NCBI GenBank assembly: GCA_029052375.1
Contig: JAIDJD010000443.1
Location: 1 to 12,319 of the forward strand
DNA length: 12,319 nt
Source: Duncaniella sp.
GTDB taxonomy: Bacteria > Bacteroidota > Bacteroidia > Bacteroidales > Muribaculaceae
Reading direction: 5' to 3'
Shown here in pieces: positions 6,737 through 12,319 of this stretch. How positions within the stretch are numbered: the first letter of the stretch is position 1; each line of letters starts with the position of its first letter. The notes under the pieces are model-generated. The model worked only from the letters and a program-made list of their open reading frames with translations, was not told the origin of the DNA and searched no databases. Made by a program: the position numbers and the translations under genes.

Positions 6737-7783
6737 ATGAAACGAATAGCTAAACTCCTTGCCGCAGGGACGGCCCTTGCCGCCGCCCTGCTCGGGTCTG
6801 CGCCTGAGGCGGAGGCCTGCACACGCGTCCTCTACGTGGGCTCTGACAGCCTGCGCATCGTCGGCAGGTCGCTCGACTGGAAAAACCCTATCCCCACCAA
6901 CCTCTACGTCTATCCTCGCGGGATAGCCAAGAAAGGCCACGACAAGCCCGGAGCCGTTGAGTGGACCGCGCGCTACGGCGCCATATATGCCGTGGGCTAT
7001 GACGGCGGCGTCACCGAAGGCATGAACGAGAAAGGCCTCGTGGTCAACGGACTCTTCTGCAAGGGCACCGTCTACGTCAACGAGTCTACAGCCTCGCGCC
7101 CGCCCATGTCGCTGTCGATGTTCCCGGCATGGATTCTCGACAACTGCGCTACCACAGCCGAGGCAGTGGACCTGCTCAAGAAGCAGGAATTCACCATCTC
7201 CGGCTCTGACTTTGACGGCGGCACGGCCTCGGCCCTCCACTGGGGCATCACAGACCTCTCCGGAGCCTCGGCCATCGTAGAGTTTGACCACGGCGACATC
7301 CGGGTCTACGAAGGCCGGGACATCCCCGTGCTGACCAACGACCCTCCCTATCCCGACATGAAGGCCATCAATGAATACTGGACCAAGATAGGCGGCACAC
7401 ACATGATGCCGGGCACCGTGGCCAGCCCCGACCGCTTTGTGCGCGCGACATTCTTCGACGCCCACGTCGAGAAGACCTCCGACGCCGCCCTCGGCATGGC
7501 CATAGTCCGCTCCATCATGGCCAACGTCTCTGTTCCCTACACCTACACGGAGGGGAGCGCCAACCTCTCGGCCACACAGTGGCGCTCATACTCCAACCTG
7601 CGCGACCTCCGCTACTACTTCGACGTGGTGACCAACGACGGCATCTTCTACATAGACCTCGCCAAGGTGGACCTGCGCAAGGGCGCGCCTGTGATGAAAC
7701 TCGACGTCTCCCTGAGCAGAGACTACGTAGGCGAGGCCAACCGCCACCTGGCCCCCAGCCGGCCCTTCACCCCCATGTACTGA
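6737..7783 (+). CDS. Choloylglycine hydrolase / penicillin V acylase family (Ntn hydrolase), exported
   Basis: The protein has 348 residues. A signal peptide (1-27) ends in AEA, directly before C28 of ACTRVLY. Cleavage there exposes the N-terminal cysteine nucleophile that defines this family, which hydrolyses linear amide bonds such as those of conjugated bile salts or penicillin V. Other active-site positions are present: R44 and D47 in GRSLDW (spaced from C28 as R18 and D21 are from C2 in Bifidobacterium bile salt hydrolase), N104 in GLVVNGLF, N201 in VLTNDPPY, and R233/R236 in PDRFVRATF. The length and periplasmic signal fit the Gram-negative subgroup. Bile salt hydrolase and penicillin V acylase cannot be told apart safely from motifs; N-acyl lipid or quorum-signal amidases are further options. 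It has its own promoter and leader hairpin and stands first in a rightward series. ATG 6737 is the start that places the signal peptide correctly. Confidence 0.88.
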   Translation: MKRIAKLLAAGTALAAALLGSAPEAEACTRVLYVGSDSLRIVGRSLDWKNPIPTNLYVYPRGIAKKGHDKPGAVEWTARYGAIYAVGYDGGVTEGMNEKGLVVNGLFCKGTVYVNESTASRPPMSLSMFPAWILDNCATTAEAVDLLKKQEFTISGSDFDGGTASALHWGITDLSGASAIVEFDHGDIRVYEGRDIPVLTNDPPYPDMKAINEYWTKIGGTHMMPGTVASPDRFVRATFFDAHVEKTSDAALGMAIVRSIMANVSVPYTYTEGSANLSATQWRSYSNLRDLRYYFDVVTNDGIFYIDLAKVDLRKGAPVMKLDVSLSRDYVGEANRHLAPSRPFTPMY

Positions 7784-7862
7784 CCGCCTTCACCACCGCG
7801 TCCCTCAGGCCGCAGGGGTCCAAAAAAGGGTGTGCCGCTTTCGTTATTGCAAAAAAAATCAT

Positions 7863-7870
7863 TAAATTTG
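7863..7870 (+). promoter_or_regulatory. -7 box close to the start codon of the 110-residue secreted protein
   Basis: TAAATTTG matches TAnnTTTG exactly and ends only nine bases before the ATG at 7880. A partial -33 box (TTTC, 7839-7842) lies 20 bases upstream. If used, the transcript would have almost no leader. Confidence 0.45.
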
Positions 7871-7879
7871 CAGACGGAT

Positions 7880-8212
7880 ATGCGACACACCCTACTCACA
7901 CTTGTGCTGCTCTTGGCCTCGGCCCTGGCTTTCGCCGCTCCTCCCCGCTGGGAGGGGGTCTCGGGCCATGTCCCCGGCATTGAGACAGTAGCGATGGGAC
8001 AAAGCATTGACACGGAGCAGGTTGATGTGATAGTCCGCGACGGCTATATCTATCTTGCCTGCCGTCGCGAGACCCCGGTCAAGGTGTTCACCATCCTGGG
8101 TCAGCTGATAAGCTCGCAGACACTCCCGGCAGGCACACACCGCCTGAGGATGTCGGCCAAGGGAATCTACATTCTCAAGACCGACAACGCCACGCGCCGT
8201 GTGACCCTCTGA
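7880..8212 (+). CDS. Small secreted protein with a type IX secretion-like C-terminal domain
   Basis: The protein has 110 residues. A signal peptide spans 1-20 (LLTLVLLLASALAFA, cleavage probably before APP). Residues 66-110 resemble a type A sorting domain of Bacteroidota cargo proteins: PVKVFTILGQLISSQTL, then LPAGTHRLRM, then SAKGIYILKT and a basic end. Normally this domain sits at the end of a large secreted enzyme. Here only about 45 residues lie between it and the signal peptide, so the protein is little more than a signal and a sorting-like domain. The frame opens further upstream (7832), but the ATG at 7880 was chosen because it begins the signal peptide. It may act as a small envelope protein; an enzymatic role is unlikely. 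Whether a type IX machine exists in this organism is not visible here. Confidence 0.75.
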   Translation: MRHTLLTLVLLLASALAFAAPPRWEGVSGHVPGIETVAMGQSIDTEQVDVIVRDGYIYLACRRETPVKVFTILGQLISSQTLPAGTHRLRMSAKGIYILKTDNATRRVTL

Positions 8213-8253
8213 TTTTCAATTCCCACCCCATATACACCAGATACGTACCTCCT

Positions 8254-9225
8254 ATGGCTCTACGAAAAGCACGTCTTGTCATCAACCCCATCTCAGGCAC
8301 GCGTTCTAAGAAAGGCCTGGCCGAATATGTGGTCTCCAGGCTCGCACCCAAGGGCTGGGAAGTCGAGGTGGCATACACCGAAGGGCACGGCGACGCCACA
8401 CGCCTGGCCAGCGAGGCCGCAGAGATGGGCTATGACGCCGTCTTTGCCGCCGGCGGAGATGGCACCATCAACGAGACGGCCGCCGCGCTCTGCGGCACAG
8501 CTACGGCCCTCGGCATAGTGCCCTGCGGCTCGGGCAACGGCCTTGCGCGCCACCTGGGCATACCGGTCGACGTCGAGGAATCTGTCAAGGTGATAGCAGG
8601 CAACTCGGCCAAGGCCATAGACTACGCCTCGGTCAACGGCTCACATAAGTTTTTCTGCACCTGCGGGGTAGGGTTCGACGCCGCGGTGAGCGAAGCCTTC
8701 TCGCGCAAGAAGACACGCGGCAAGCTGACGTATATCCAGAGCACCTTCCAGACCTACGCCCACTTCGAGCCACAGTACTACACCATCACCGCCGACGGCC
8801 AGAGGCTCACAGAGAAGGCCTTCCTTGTAGCCGTCTGCAACGCATCCCAGTATGGCAACAACGCCTACATAGCCCCGGGCGCCGTCATAGACGACGGCCT
8901 GCTCGACGTCACCATAGTCCACGCCGGCAACATCCTCTCTACGGCGCTCGTAGGCTTTGACATCCTGGCCGGCCAGATAGAGAGAAACGCCTCGGCCATG
9001 ACATTCCGCACCCACGCCCTGACCATAGAACGCGGCGATGCCGGAGCCGCGCATCTCGACGGCGAGCCCCTCGAGCTCGGCCCGCGCATCAACATAGCCT
9101 GCCATCACAGAGCGCTCCACGTCATAGCGCCCGAAGCCCCCATAGAGATAAAACCCTTCATCACCCCGGTCCAGGCAATGTTCAGCGACTTCCGCCTCGC
9201 CCTCAACAAACTCCTCAAGAAGTAA
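8254..9225 (+). CDS. Lipid kinase of the diacylglycerol/sphingosine kinase fold (YegS/DgkB-like)
   Basis: The protein has 323 residues and is cytosolic or peripheral at the inner membrane. The ATP-binding half begins with RLVINPISGTRSK (7-19) and contains the hallmark GGDGTINE (67-74) and PCGSGNGLARHLGI (90-103). The C-terminal lipid-binding half shows FFCTCGVGFDAAV (133-145), IDDGLLDV (212-219) and HLDGEP (267-272), all typical of the LCB5/DAGK family. The family phosphorylates diacylglycerol or sphingoid bases with ATP. Because Bacteroidales make sphingolipids, a sphingoid-base or ceramide kinase role is possible, but substrate choice cannot be read from these motifs. The gene begins 41 bases after the small secreted protein on the same strand and no separate promoter is evident, so they may be co-transcribed. 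It is the last GC-rich gene before the island. Confidence 0.9.
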   Translation: MALRKARLVINPISGTRSKKGLAEYVVSRLAPKGWEVEVAYTEGHGDATRLASEAAEMGYDAVFAAGGDGTINETAAALCGTATALGIVPCGSGNGLARHLGIPVDVEESVKVIAGNSAKAIDYASVNGSHKFFCTCGVGFDAAVSEAFSRKKTRGKLTYIQSTFQTYAHFEPQYYTITADGQRLTEKAFLVAVCNASQYGNNAYIAPGAVIDDGLLDVTIVHAGNILSTALVGFDILAGQIERNASAMTFRTHALTIERGDAGAAHLDGEPLELGPRINIACHHRALHVIAPEAPIEIKPFITPVQAMFSDFRLALNKLLKK

Positions 9226-9251
9226 GACGGCACAATACCGTATATACCGAA

Positions 9252-9491
9252 TTATTCAATTCTGCTATCCAGCCACTCCAATGCTTCGGATGGGTCAGCG
9301 AATATCTTTTCTGTCGCATCTATCCTGATACTCATGCTTGAGGCCGTTCCGTTAATAGTCACCCTTCCTTGGTATTTGCTCGCAAATACATCAAAGCCTA
9401 GATAATTGTCTGATATCTGGATATTGGATATGCCCCAAGAAACGGGAATATGTTTTTGAATAAGGCATAACCTCATAAAATCTGTCAACAT
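9252..9491 (-). CDS. Small hypothetical protein (79 aa) divergent from the XRE regulator
   Basis: I do not recognise this protein. It has 79 residues and no signal peptide or membrane segment. It looks like a compact mixed fold: a helical N-terminus (LTDFMRLCLIQKHI), then a probable beta sheet (ISNIQISDNYLGFDVFASK, YQGRVTINGT, SMSIRIDA) and an acidic helical end (SEALEWLDSRIE). ATG at 9491 was chosen because the frame's upstream ATG (9545) lies before the promoter at 9522-9552. With 9491 the leader is about 25 bases. It is convergent with the lipid kinase gene (26-base gap) and shares a control region with the restriction-modification operon, so it may belong functionally to that system, for example as a regulator or accessory protein. 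That link is inferred from position only. Confidence 0.6.
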   Translation of the reverse strand: MLTDFMRLCLIQKHIPVSWGISNIQISDNYLGFDVFASKYQGRVTINGTASSMSIRIDATEKIFADPSEALEWLDSRIE

Positions 9492-9492
9492 A

Positions 9493-9540
9493 ATTATATT
9501 TGATAAAATATATTGTTTGCACAAAGTTATCAAATATAAT
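9493..9540. repeat. 14-base perfect inverted repeat, candidate operator or RNA hairpin
   Basis: ATTATATTTGATAA (9493-9506) and TTATCAAATATAAT (9527-9540) are perfect complements with a 20-base loop that contains the left copy of the 13-base repeat. The left arm lies in the leader of the 79-residue gene; the right arm overlaps its -7 box. Confidence 0.65.
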
Positions 9541-9552
9541 AACATTATCCAA
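9522..9552 (-). promoter_or_regulatory. Promoter of the 79-residue gene
   Basis: On the minus strand TTG (9552-9550), a 20-base spacer, then TAACTTTG (9529-9522) match both Bacteroidota promoter boxes. The -7 box is followed by TGCAAACA, the same sequence that follows the opposing -7 box of the XRE gene. Confidence 0.6.
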
Positions 9553-9563
9553 TATCGCCGATA
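9553..9563. repeat. Short palindrome TATCG-C-CGATA in the divergent control region
   Basis: This is a perfect 5+1+5 palindrome directly beside the -33 box of the leftward promoter (9550-9552) and midway between the two promoters. It is a candidate operator half or single site. Short palindromes arise by chance, so the weight comes from the location. Confidence 0.4.
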
Positions 9564-9577
9564 GTATTTCCCAAAAG

Positions 9578-9599
9578 ATTATATCGAATATGATATAAT
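9578..9599. repeat. 8-base inverted repeat at the -33 position of the XRE promoter
   Basis: ATTATATC (9578-9585) and GATATAAT (9592-9599) are perfect complements with a 6-base spacer. The element replaces the expected -33 box of the rightward promoter, a position suited to activation or repression by the XRE dimer. Confidence 0.5.
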
Positions 9600-9603
9600 T
9601 GAC

Positions 9604-9611
9604 TATCTTTG
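9604..9611 (+). promoter_or_regulatory. -7 box of the XRE/restriction-modification operon
   Basis: TATCTTTG is an exact -7 match, 13 bases before the ATG at 9625. The leader is therefore very short. At the -33 position there is no TTTG; the palindromic element 9578-9599 lies there instead. This arrangement fits a promoter that depends on, or is repressed by, a protein bound at that palindrome. Confidence 0.55.
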
Positions 9612-9624
9612 TGCAAACATTTTT

Positions 9625-9915
9625 ATGATGAAACTGCGATTACGGGAATTATTGAGAGAAAGGTCAATGACGCTTAAAGCCTTTTCTGAGCAGTCTGGCA
9701 TCAGCCAGCCGAATCTCAGCAATTATATAAATGGAAATGTTTCTCCTACCCTGGACACTCTGACAAAGATAGCAGAATCTTTGGGTATTTCCGTTGCTGA
9801 GTTGTTCGAAGAAGCGCATCCGTTGGAGTTTTATGTGCGATACAAGGACAATATGTATAGTATTTCATCTAAGGATATAATAAATTTAATAGAGTCTAGG
9901 ATACAGAATGAATAA
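9625..9915 (+). CDS. XRE-family transcriptional regulator, probable restriction-modification controller (C protein)
   Basis: The protein has 96 residues. The N-terminal 65 residues form a Cro/C1-type helix-turn-helix: LRELLRERSMTLKAFSEQSG, with the recognition helix around SQPNLSNYING (27-37), then TLDTLTKIAESLGISVAELF (42-61). A C-terminal extension (about 68-96) holds a probable beta strand (EFYVRYKDNMYSIS) and a short helix, which may mediate dimerisation. It is the first gene of the operon and its last eight bases overlap the endonuclease gene. Position, size and the palindromes upstream fit a controller protein that autoregulates and times endonuclease expression, as known for C proteins of type II systems. 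A plain repressor is the alternative. A second ATG three bases on (9628) is an equally possible start. Confidence 0.85.
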   Translation: MMKLRLRELLRERSMTLKAFSEQSGISQPNLSNYINGNVSPTLDTLTKIAESLGISVAELFEEAHPLEFYVRYKDNMYSISSKDIINLIESRIQNE

Positions 9916-10819
9916 GGATAAGGTTGCAGGTCTTTTAGGCAATACCGGTATCGAGATAGGATGTTTCCACGAGCATGGGAAAGCATCCGAGGCTTATGTT
10001 GAAGTCACATTCATACAGGATGACGGGTTTAGATGGGATACCATTGTTCCTTATGTCAACCGGCGCGCGGGATTGTCGATTGAGTCCGAGGAGCAACTTG
10101 CGGCATATCTTAAAAGTCTGAAGCCTTATTTTCAGGAGACAGCGATGTGCGATTGGAGAGATGCCGAAAGGAAGGTGTGGGAGGCAACAAAGGCAGATGT
10201 TACTAAGGAATTCTTCTTTGCGCTGCTTACATTTAAGCCTGTCATAGAGTTCCCTCCCAATGACAATCCTGCTCGAAGAATACAGGACATCAAGGATGCC
10301 GGTTATACAGTGGCTACCATTCCCAATTATAAAGGGCGTAAGTCTGCCCGGATTCTGTTGCCTGTCCCGAAGTTGTCTGAAATGGGATATGAAACCTTTA
10401 CTCCTCAGTTCAAGGCAAGGGTTATCAGATTGCTAAATGGTATCAATGCCTATGAATGCAGGCCGACTGCTCCAAAAGGTTTGATCCCAGACCATAAGTT
10501 CTCTGAAGTCAGATGGGACAAAAACACAAGGTCAGAGAATCCTATGACTATGACAGACCAGGAGGTTGTCCGTAAATTTCAGCTTTTGGATAACCAGCGC
10601 AATCAGCAGAAGAGAGAGGTGTGCCGCAATTGTTTCCAGACAGGAAGACGTGGAGTGATCTATGGGATTCCATTTTTCTATAAAGGAGGAGAAAGATGGG
10701 ATGAGGAAATTCCGGCGGTAGGTAAAAATGCAGAAAAAGGCTGTGAGGGCTGTGCATGGTATGACATTGAACGATGGCGTTCAGAACTGACAAAATTGAT
10801 TGATGGCAAGAGGCATTAA
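9908..10819 (+). CDS. Probable type II restriction endonuclease, HNH-like (beta-beta-alpha metal) with CxxC pairs
   Basis: The protein has 303 residues and is cytosolic. It is called an endonuclease from its C-terminal third and its neighbours. DHKFSEVRW (195-203) gives a D-H pair as in HNH nucleases. FQLLDNQRNQQKREVC (224-239) supplies asparagines N229 and N232. C239-x2-C242 and C279-x2-C282 could bind one structural zinc. The region 116-150, with ARRIQDIKDAGYTV (122-135), looks like a helix-turn-helix segment seen in restriction enzymes. A third catalytic histidine of classic HNH is not evident; F243 is at the usual place. The enzyme would cut unmethylated DNA at the site protected by the adjacent methyltransferase; the site is unknown. 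Its start overlaps the regulator gene by 8 bases and its end overlaps the methyltransferase gene by 17, so all three are co-transcribed. Confidence 0.72.
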   Translation: MNKDKVAGLLGNTGIEIGCFHEHGKASEAYVEVTFIQDDGFRWDTIVPYVNRRAGLSIESEEQLAAYLKSLKPYFQETAMCDWRDAERKVWEATKADVTKEFFFALLTFKPVIEFPPNDNPARRIQDIKDAGYTVATIPNYKGRKSARILLPVPKLSEMGYETFTPQFKARVIRLLNGINAYECRPTAPKGLIPDHKFSEVRWDKNTRSENPMTMTDQEVVRKFQLLDNQRNQQKREVCRNCFQTGRRGVIYGIPFFYKGGERWDEEIPAVGKNAEKGCEGCAWYDIERWRSELTKLIDGKRH

Positions 10820-12155
10820 AACATACGGGAGTGTCTGCTCCGGCATCGAAGCGGCGTCTTTTGTTTTGGGGCCATTGGGGGTCAAGCCCTTGTGGCTTTC
10901 TGAAATTGCAGACTTCCCCAACCGGGTGTTGTCGGCGAAATATTCTCATATTCCTAATCTGGGAGATATGAGAGGTATCCCGCAAATGATTGATGAGGAT
11001 AGGATCGGCGTGCCGGATTTCCTTTGCGGCGGGACACCCTGCCAGGCTTTTTCCCTAGCCGGATGGAAGAACGGGCTGAATGATGACAGAGGCCAGCTGA
11101 CATTGAAGTATATAGATATTCTTAATGTCATCGATAAAAAACGTGTCGCACAGAAACAAACACGGGCTTGCTTCATGTGGGAAAATGTAGAGGGCGTATT
11201 GAAGGATAAGACCAATGCCTTCGGCTTTTTTCTCGCGGGTCTATTGGGCCTTAAGAATCCGATAGAATGTGAGAAGTGGCCTAATGCAGGGGCGGTCTTT
11301 GGCATGGACCGCAATATTGCATGGAGAGTTCTTGATGCTAAATATTTCGGTGTACCTCAGCAGAGAAGACGCTTGTATCTCTTGGGTGGAGGCAAAGATT
11401 TCAACCCGTCGGACATACTGTTCGAAATAGGAGAACATATCAATGACCCGTATACTGTTTCAGCTAATAATCGGATGCCCTCTCTTTTCGAAGATGGTAT
11501 TGCGGAGTCAAGACCTTTGGCCGGTGTCATAAACGGACACAATGTCGAGGTCTTCAGGGAATATTCAGATTGCCTGTATGCGGCATATGGTACAAAGTGG
11601 AACGGAAACGCTGCATCTTTCAACGGGTCTCTTTTTGTGTGTCAGGATGGTCGTGTGAGACGTCTGACTCCTAAAGAATGTGAGCGTCTTATGGGGTTCC
11701 CGGACGATTACACCAATATTCTGCCCGGCTCCCGGGCTACCAGACGCTATCAGGCTATCGGCAACTCCTGGGCAGTCCCTGTTGTTTCTTGGATATTTGA
11801 TCGTCTGGTCAATCAAAATGTACAGCATATAAAGCTTCCTGAACACACGGCCTATCTCATAGAGCCATCCTATTCTCTATACTTCATAGATAGATTTGCA
11901 GAGTCTGAGAAAGGTTGGGTCAATGCTTCTGCTTATCCCTATGATTATGTGTTGTCTCATATGCTGGATATTGTCGACACTGATGTGGAAGATAAGTATT
12001 ATTTGTCTCCTGCCGGATGCGCAGGGATTGTCAGACGCAAGATTGAACGGAATGTTCGTATTAATGAACGCCTGGAGTTCCACTTGCGTAATGGATTTGG
12101 AAATGATACGAGATACTTGTCCAAGGGAGTTGTGACCGGTCTGTTTTCAGAATGA
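10803..12155 (+). CDS. DNA (cytosine-5-)-methyltransferase, phage-type
   Basis: The protein has 450 residues from the ATG at 10803. All key C5-methyltransferase motifs are present: motif I TYGSVCSGIEAASFVL (7-22), motif IV GGTPCQAFS (76-84) with catalytic C80, motif VI MWENVEGVL (125-133), motif VIII FGVPQQRRRLYLLG (182-195), motif IX RRLTPKECERLMGFPDDY (286-303) and motif X YQAIGNSWAVP (316-326). The target recognition domain lies between VIII and IX (about 200-285). It methylates cytosine at C5 using S-adenosylmethionine and protects host DNA from the upstream endonuclease. About 115 extra residues follow motif X and contain YYLSPAGCAGIVRRKIERN (399-417), a pattern I associate with phage-borne Dcm-like enzymes. 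An in-frame TTG at 10800 precedes the ATG but is less likely. The gene overlaps the endonuclease gene by 17 bases. Confidence 0.92.
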   Translation: MARGIKTYGSVCSGIEAASFVLGPLGVKPLWLSEIADFPNRVLSAKYSHIPNLGDMRGIPQMIDEDRIGVPDFLCGGTPCQAFSLAGWKNGLNDDRGQLTLKYIDILNVIDKKRVAQKQTRACFMWENVEGVLKDKTNAFGFFLAGLLGLKNPIECEKWPNAGAVFGMDRNIAWRVLDAKYFGVPQQRRRLYLLGGGKDFNPSDILFEIGEHINDPYTVSANNRMPSLFEDGIAESRPLAGVINGHNVEVFREYSDCLYAAYGTKWNGNAASFNGSLFVCQDGRVRRLTPKECERLMGFPDDYTNILPGSRATRRYQAIGNSWAVPVVSWIFDRLVNQNVQHIKLPEHTAYLIEPSYSLYFIDRFAESEKGWVNASAYPYDYVLSHMLDIVDTDVEDKYYLSPAGCAGIVRRKIERNVRINERLEFHLRNGFGNDTRYLSKGVVTGLFSE

Positions 12156-12319
12156 CTGTTGATGCATCGATAGAGTAGTCTGGATGTTTGATTTGCTCCT
12201 TAAAGAAGGCTGACCCCATAAACGATAAAAAGGGGCTGCTTCACGCAGCTCCTTTTCATGAGTTTCCAATAGGTACAATTTCTAAGGTAAAAAAGATTGT
12301 TTTAGGTTCGTGATGCAAA
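12156..12319. other. Right-end intergenic sequence
   Basis: Apart from the terminator, nothing could be supported here. There is no coding region, no tRNA and no repeat matching the left junction near 9226-9260. The last 63 bases are AT-rich and may be the upstream region of a gene outside the window. Confidence 0.6.
12228..12256 (+). terminator. Strong terminator of the restriction-modification operon
   Basis: AAAAGGGGCTGC (12228-12239) pairs with GCAGCTCCTTTT (12245-12256) over 12 bases with a single G-T pair and a TTCAC loop. T residues at the 3' side and A residues at the 5' side make it work in both directions. It lies 73 bases after the methyltransferase stop and probably marks the end of the island's transcription. 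Confidence 0.8.

Larger units (their letters stand above)
9514..9619. repeat. 13-base inverted repeat spanning the divergent promoters
   Basis: TGTTTGCACAAAG (9514-9526) and CTTTGTGCAAACA (9607-9619) are perfect reverse complements. Each copy contains the end of a -7 box and the presumed transcription start of one of the two divergent promoters. The core TTTGCACAAA is itself nearly palindromic, as expected for a dimeric repressor site. Confidence 0.7.

Noticed and set aside
6698..7465. 255-codon frame on the minus strand opposite the choloylglycine hydrolase gene
   Set aside because: The plus-strand gene has a signal peptide and all active-site residues; the antisense product shows no domain and arises from GC-rich codon structure.
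10680..10700. Shine-Dalgarno-like AAGGAGGAGAAAG followed by ATG inside the endonuclease gene
   Set aside because: It encodes in-frame residues of the endonuclease (KGGER), and the ATG after it opens no useful frame; this phylum rarely relies on such sites.
10800..10802. TTG as start of the methyltransferase
   Set aside because: The ATG directly after it (10803) is the more usual start and loses only one residue.
1..12319. CRISPR arrays, tRNA or rRNA genes, insertion sequences
   Set aside because: No regularly spaced repeats, cloverleaf-like sequences, transposase motifs or flanking terminal repeats were found on either strand.

Overview
The window is a piece of a Bacteroidota chromosome, most likely order Bacteroidales. 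A gut family such as Muribaculaceae fits best, but the sequence alone does not fix the genus. The pointers are: promoter elements of the Bacteroidota type (TAnnTTTG, with TTTG or TTG about 20 bases upstream), genes without clear Shine-Dalgarno sites, a long two-domain topoisomerase IV A subunit next to a DUF3316-type secreted protein, a Bacteroidota-style S41 lipoprotein protease, a choloylglycine-hydrolase-family enzyme with a signal peptide, and a tiny secreted protein ending in a type IX secretion-like C-terminal domain.

Layout. Bases 1-4427 are a leftward unit: parC, a DUF3316-like secreted protein overlapping it by one base (TGATG), then an S41 protease lipoprotein that runs off the left edge. 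From 4428 a divergent promoter region leads rightwards to a membrane phosphoethanolamine-transferase-like enzyme (4610-6418). The 318-base gap 6419-6736 holds a bidirectional-looking terminator, a candidate small RNA on the minus strand, a promoter and a 5' UTR hairpin. Then come a choloylglycine hydrolase/penicillin acylase (6737-7783), a 110-residue secreted protein (7880-8212) and a lipid kinase of the DAG/sphingosine kinase fold (8254-9225). These core genes are GC-rich.

At about 9226 base composition falls sharply, by eye, and an accessory island starts. It has a divergent pair of small genes: a 79-residue unknown protein leftwards and an XRE-type regulator rightwards. A 133-base region dense in palindromes separates them. 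The regulator gene overlaps a probable HNH-like type II restriction endonuclease gene, which overlaps a phage-type cytosine-5 DNA methyltransferase gene. A strong hairpin terminator closes the unit. I read this as a horizontally acquired, controller-regulated type II restriction-modification system.

The most unusual signals are: (1) the two divergent promoters of the island, whose -7 boxes run into the same 13-base sequence in mirror image; (2) a complete promoter-to-terminator minus-strand unit of roughly 70 bases between 6453 and 6557 that contains no gene; (3) the uncharacterised small gene sharing the restriction-modification control region.
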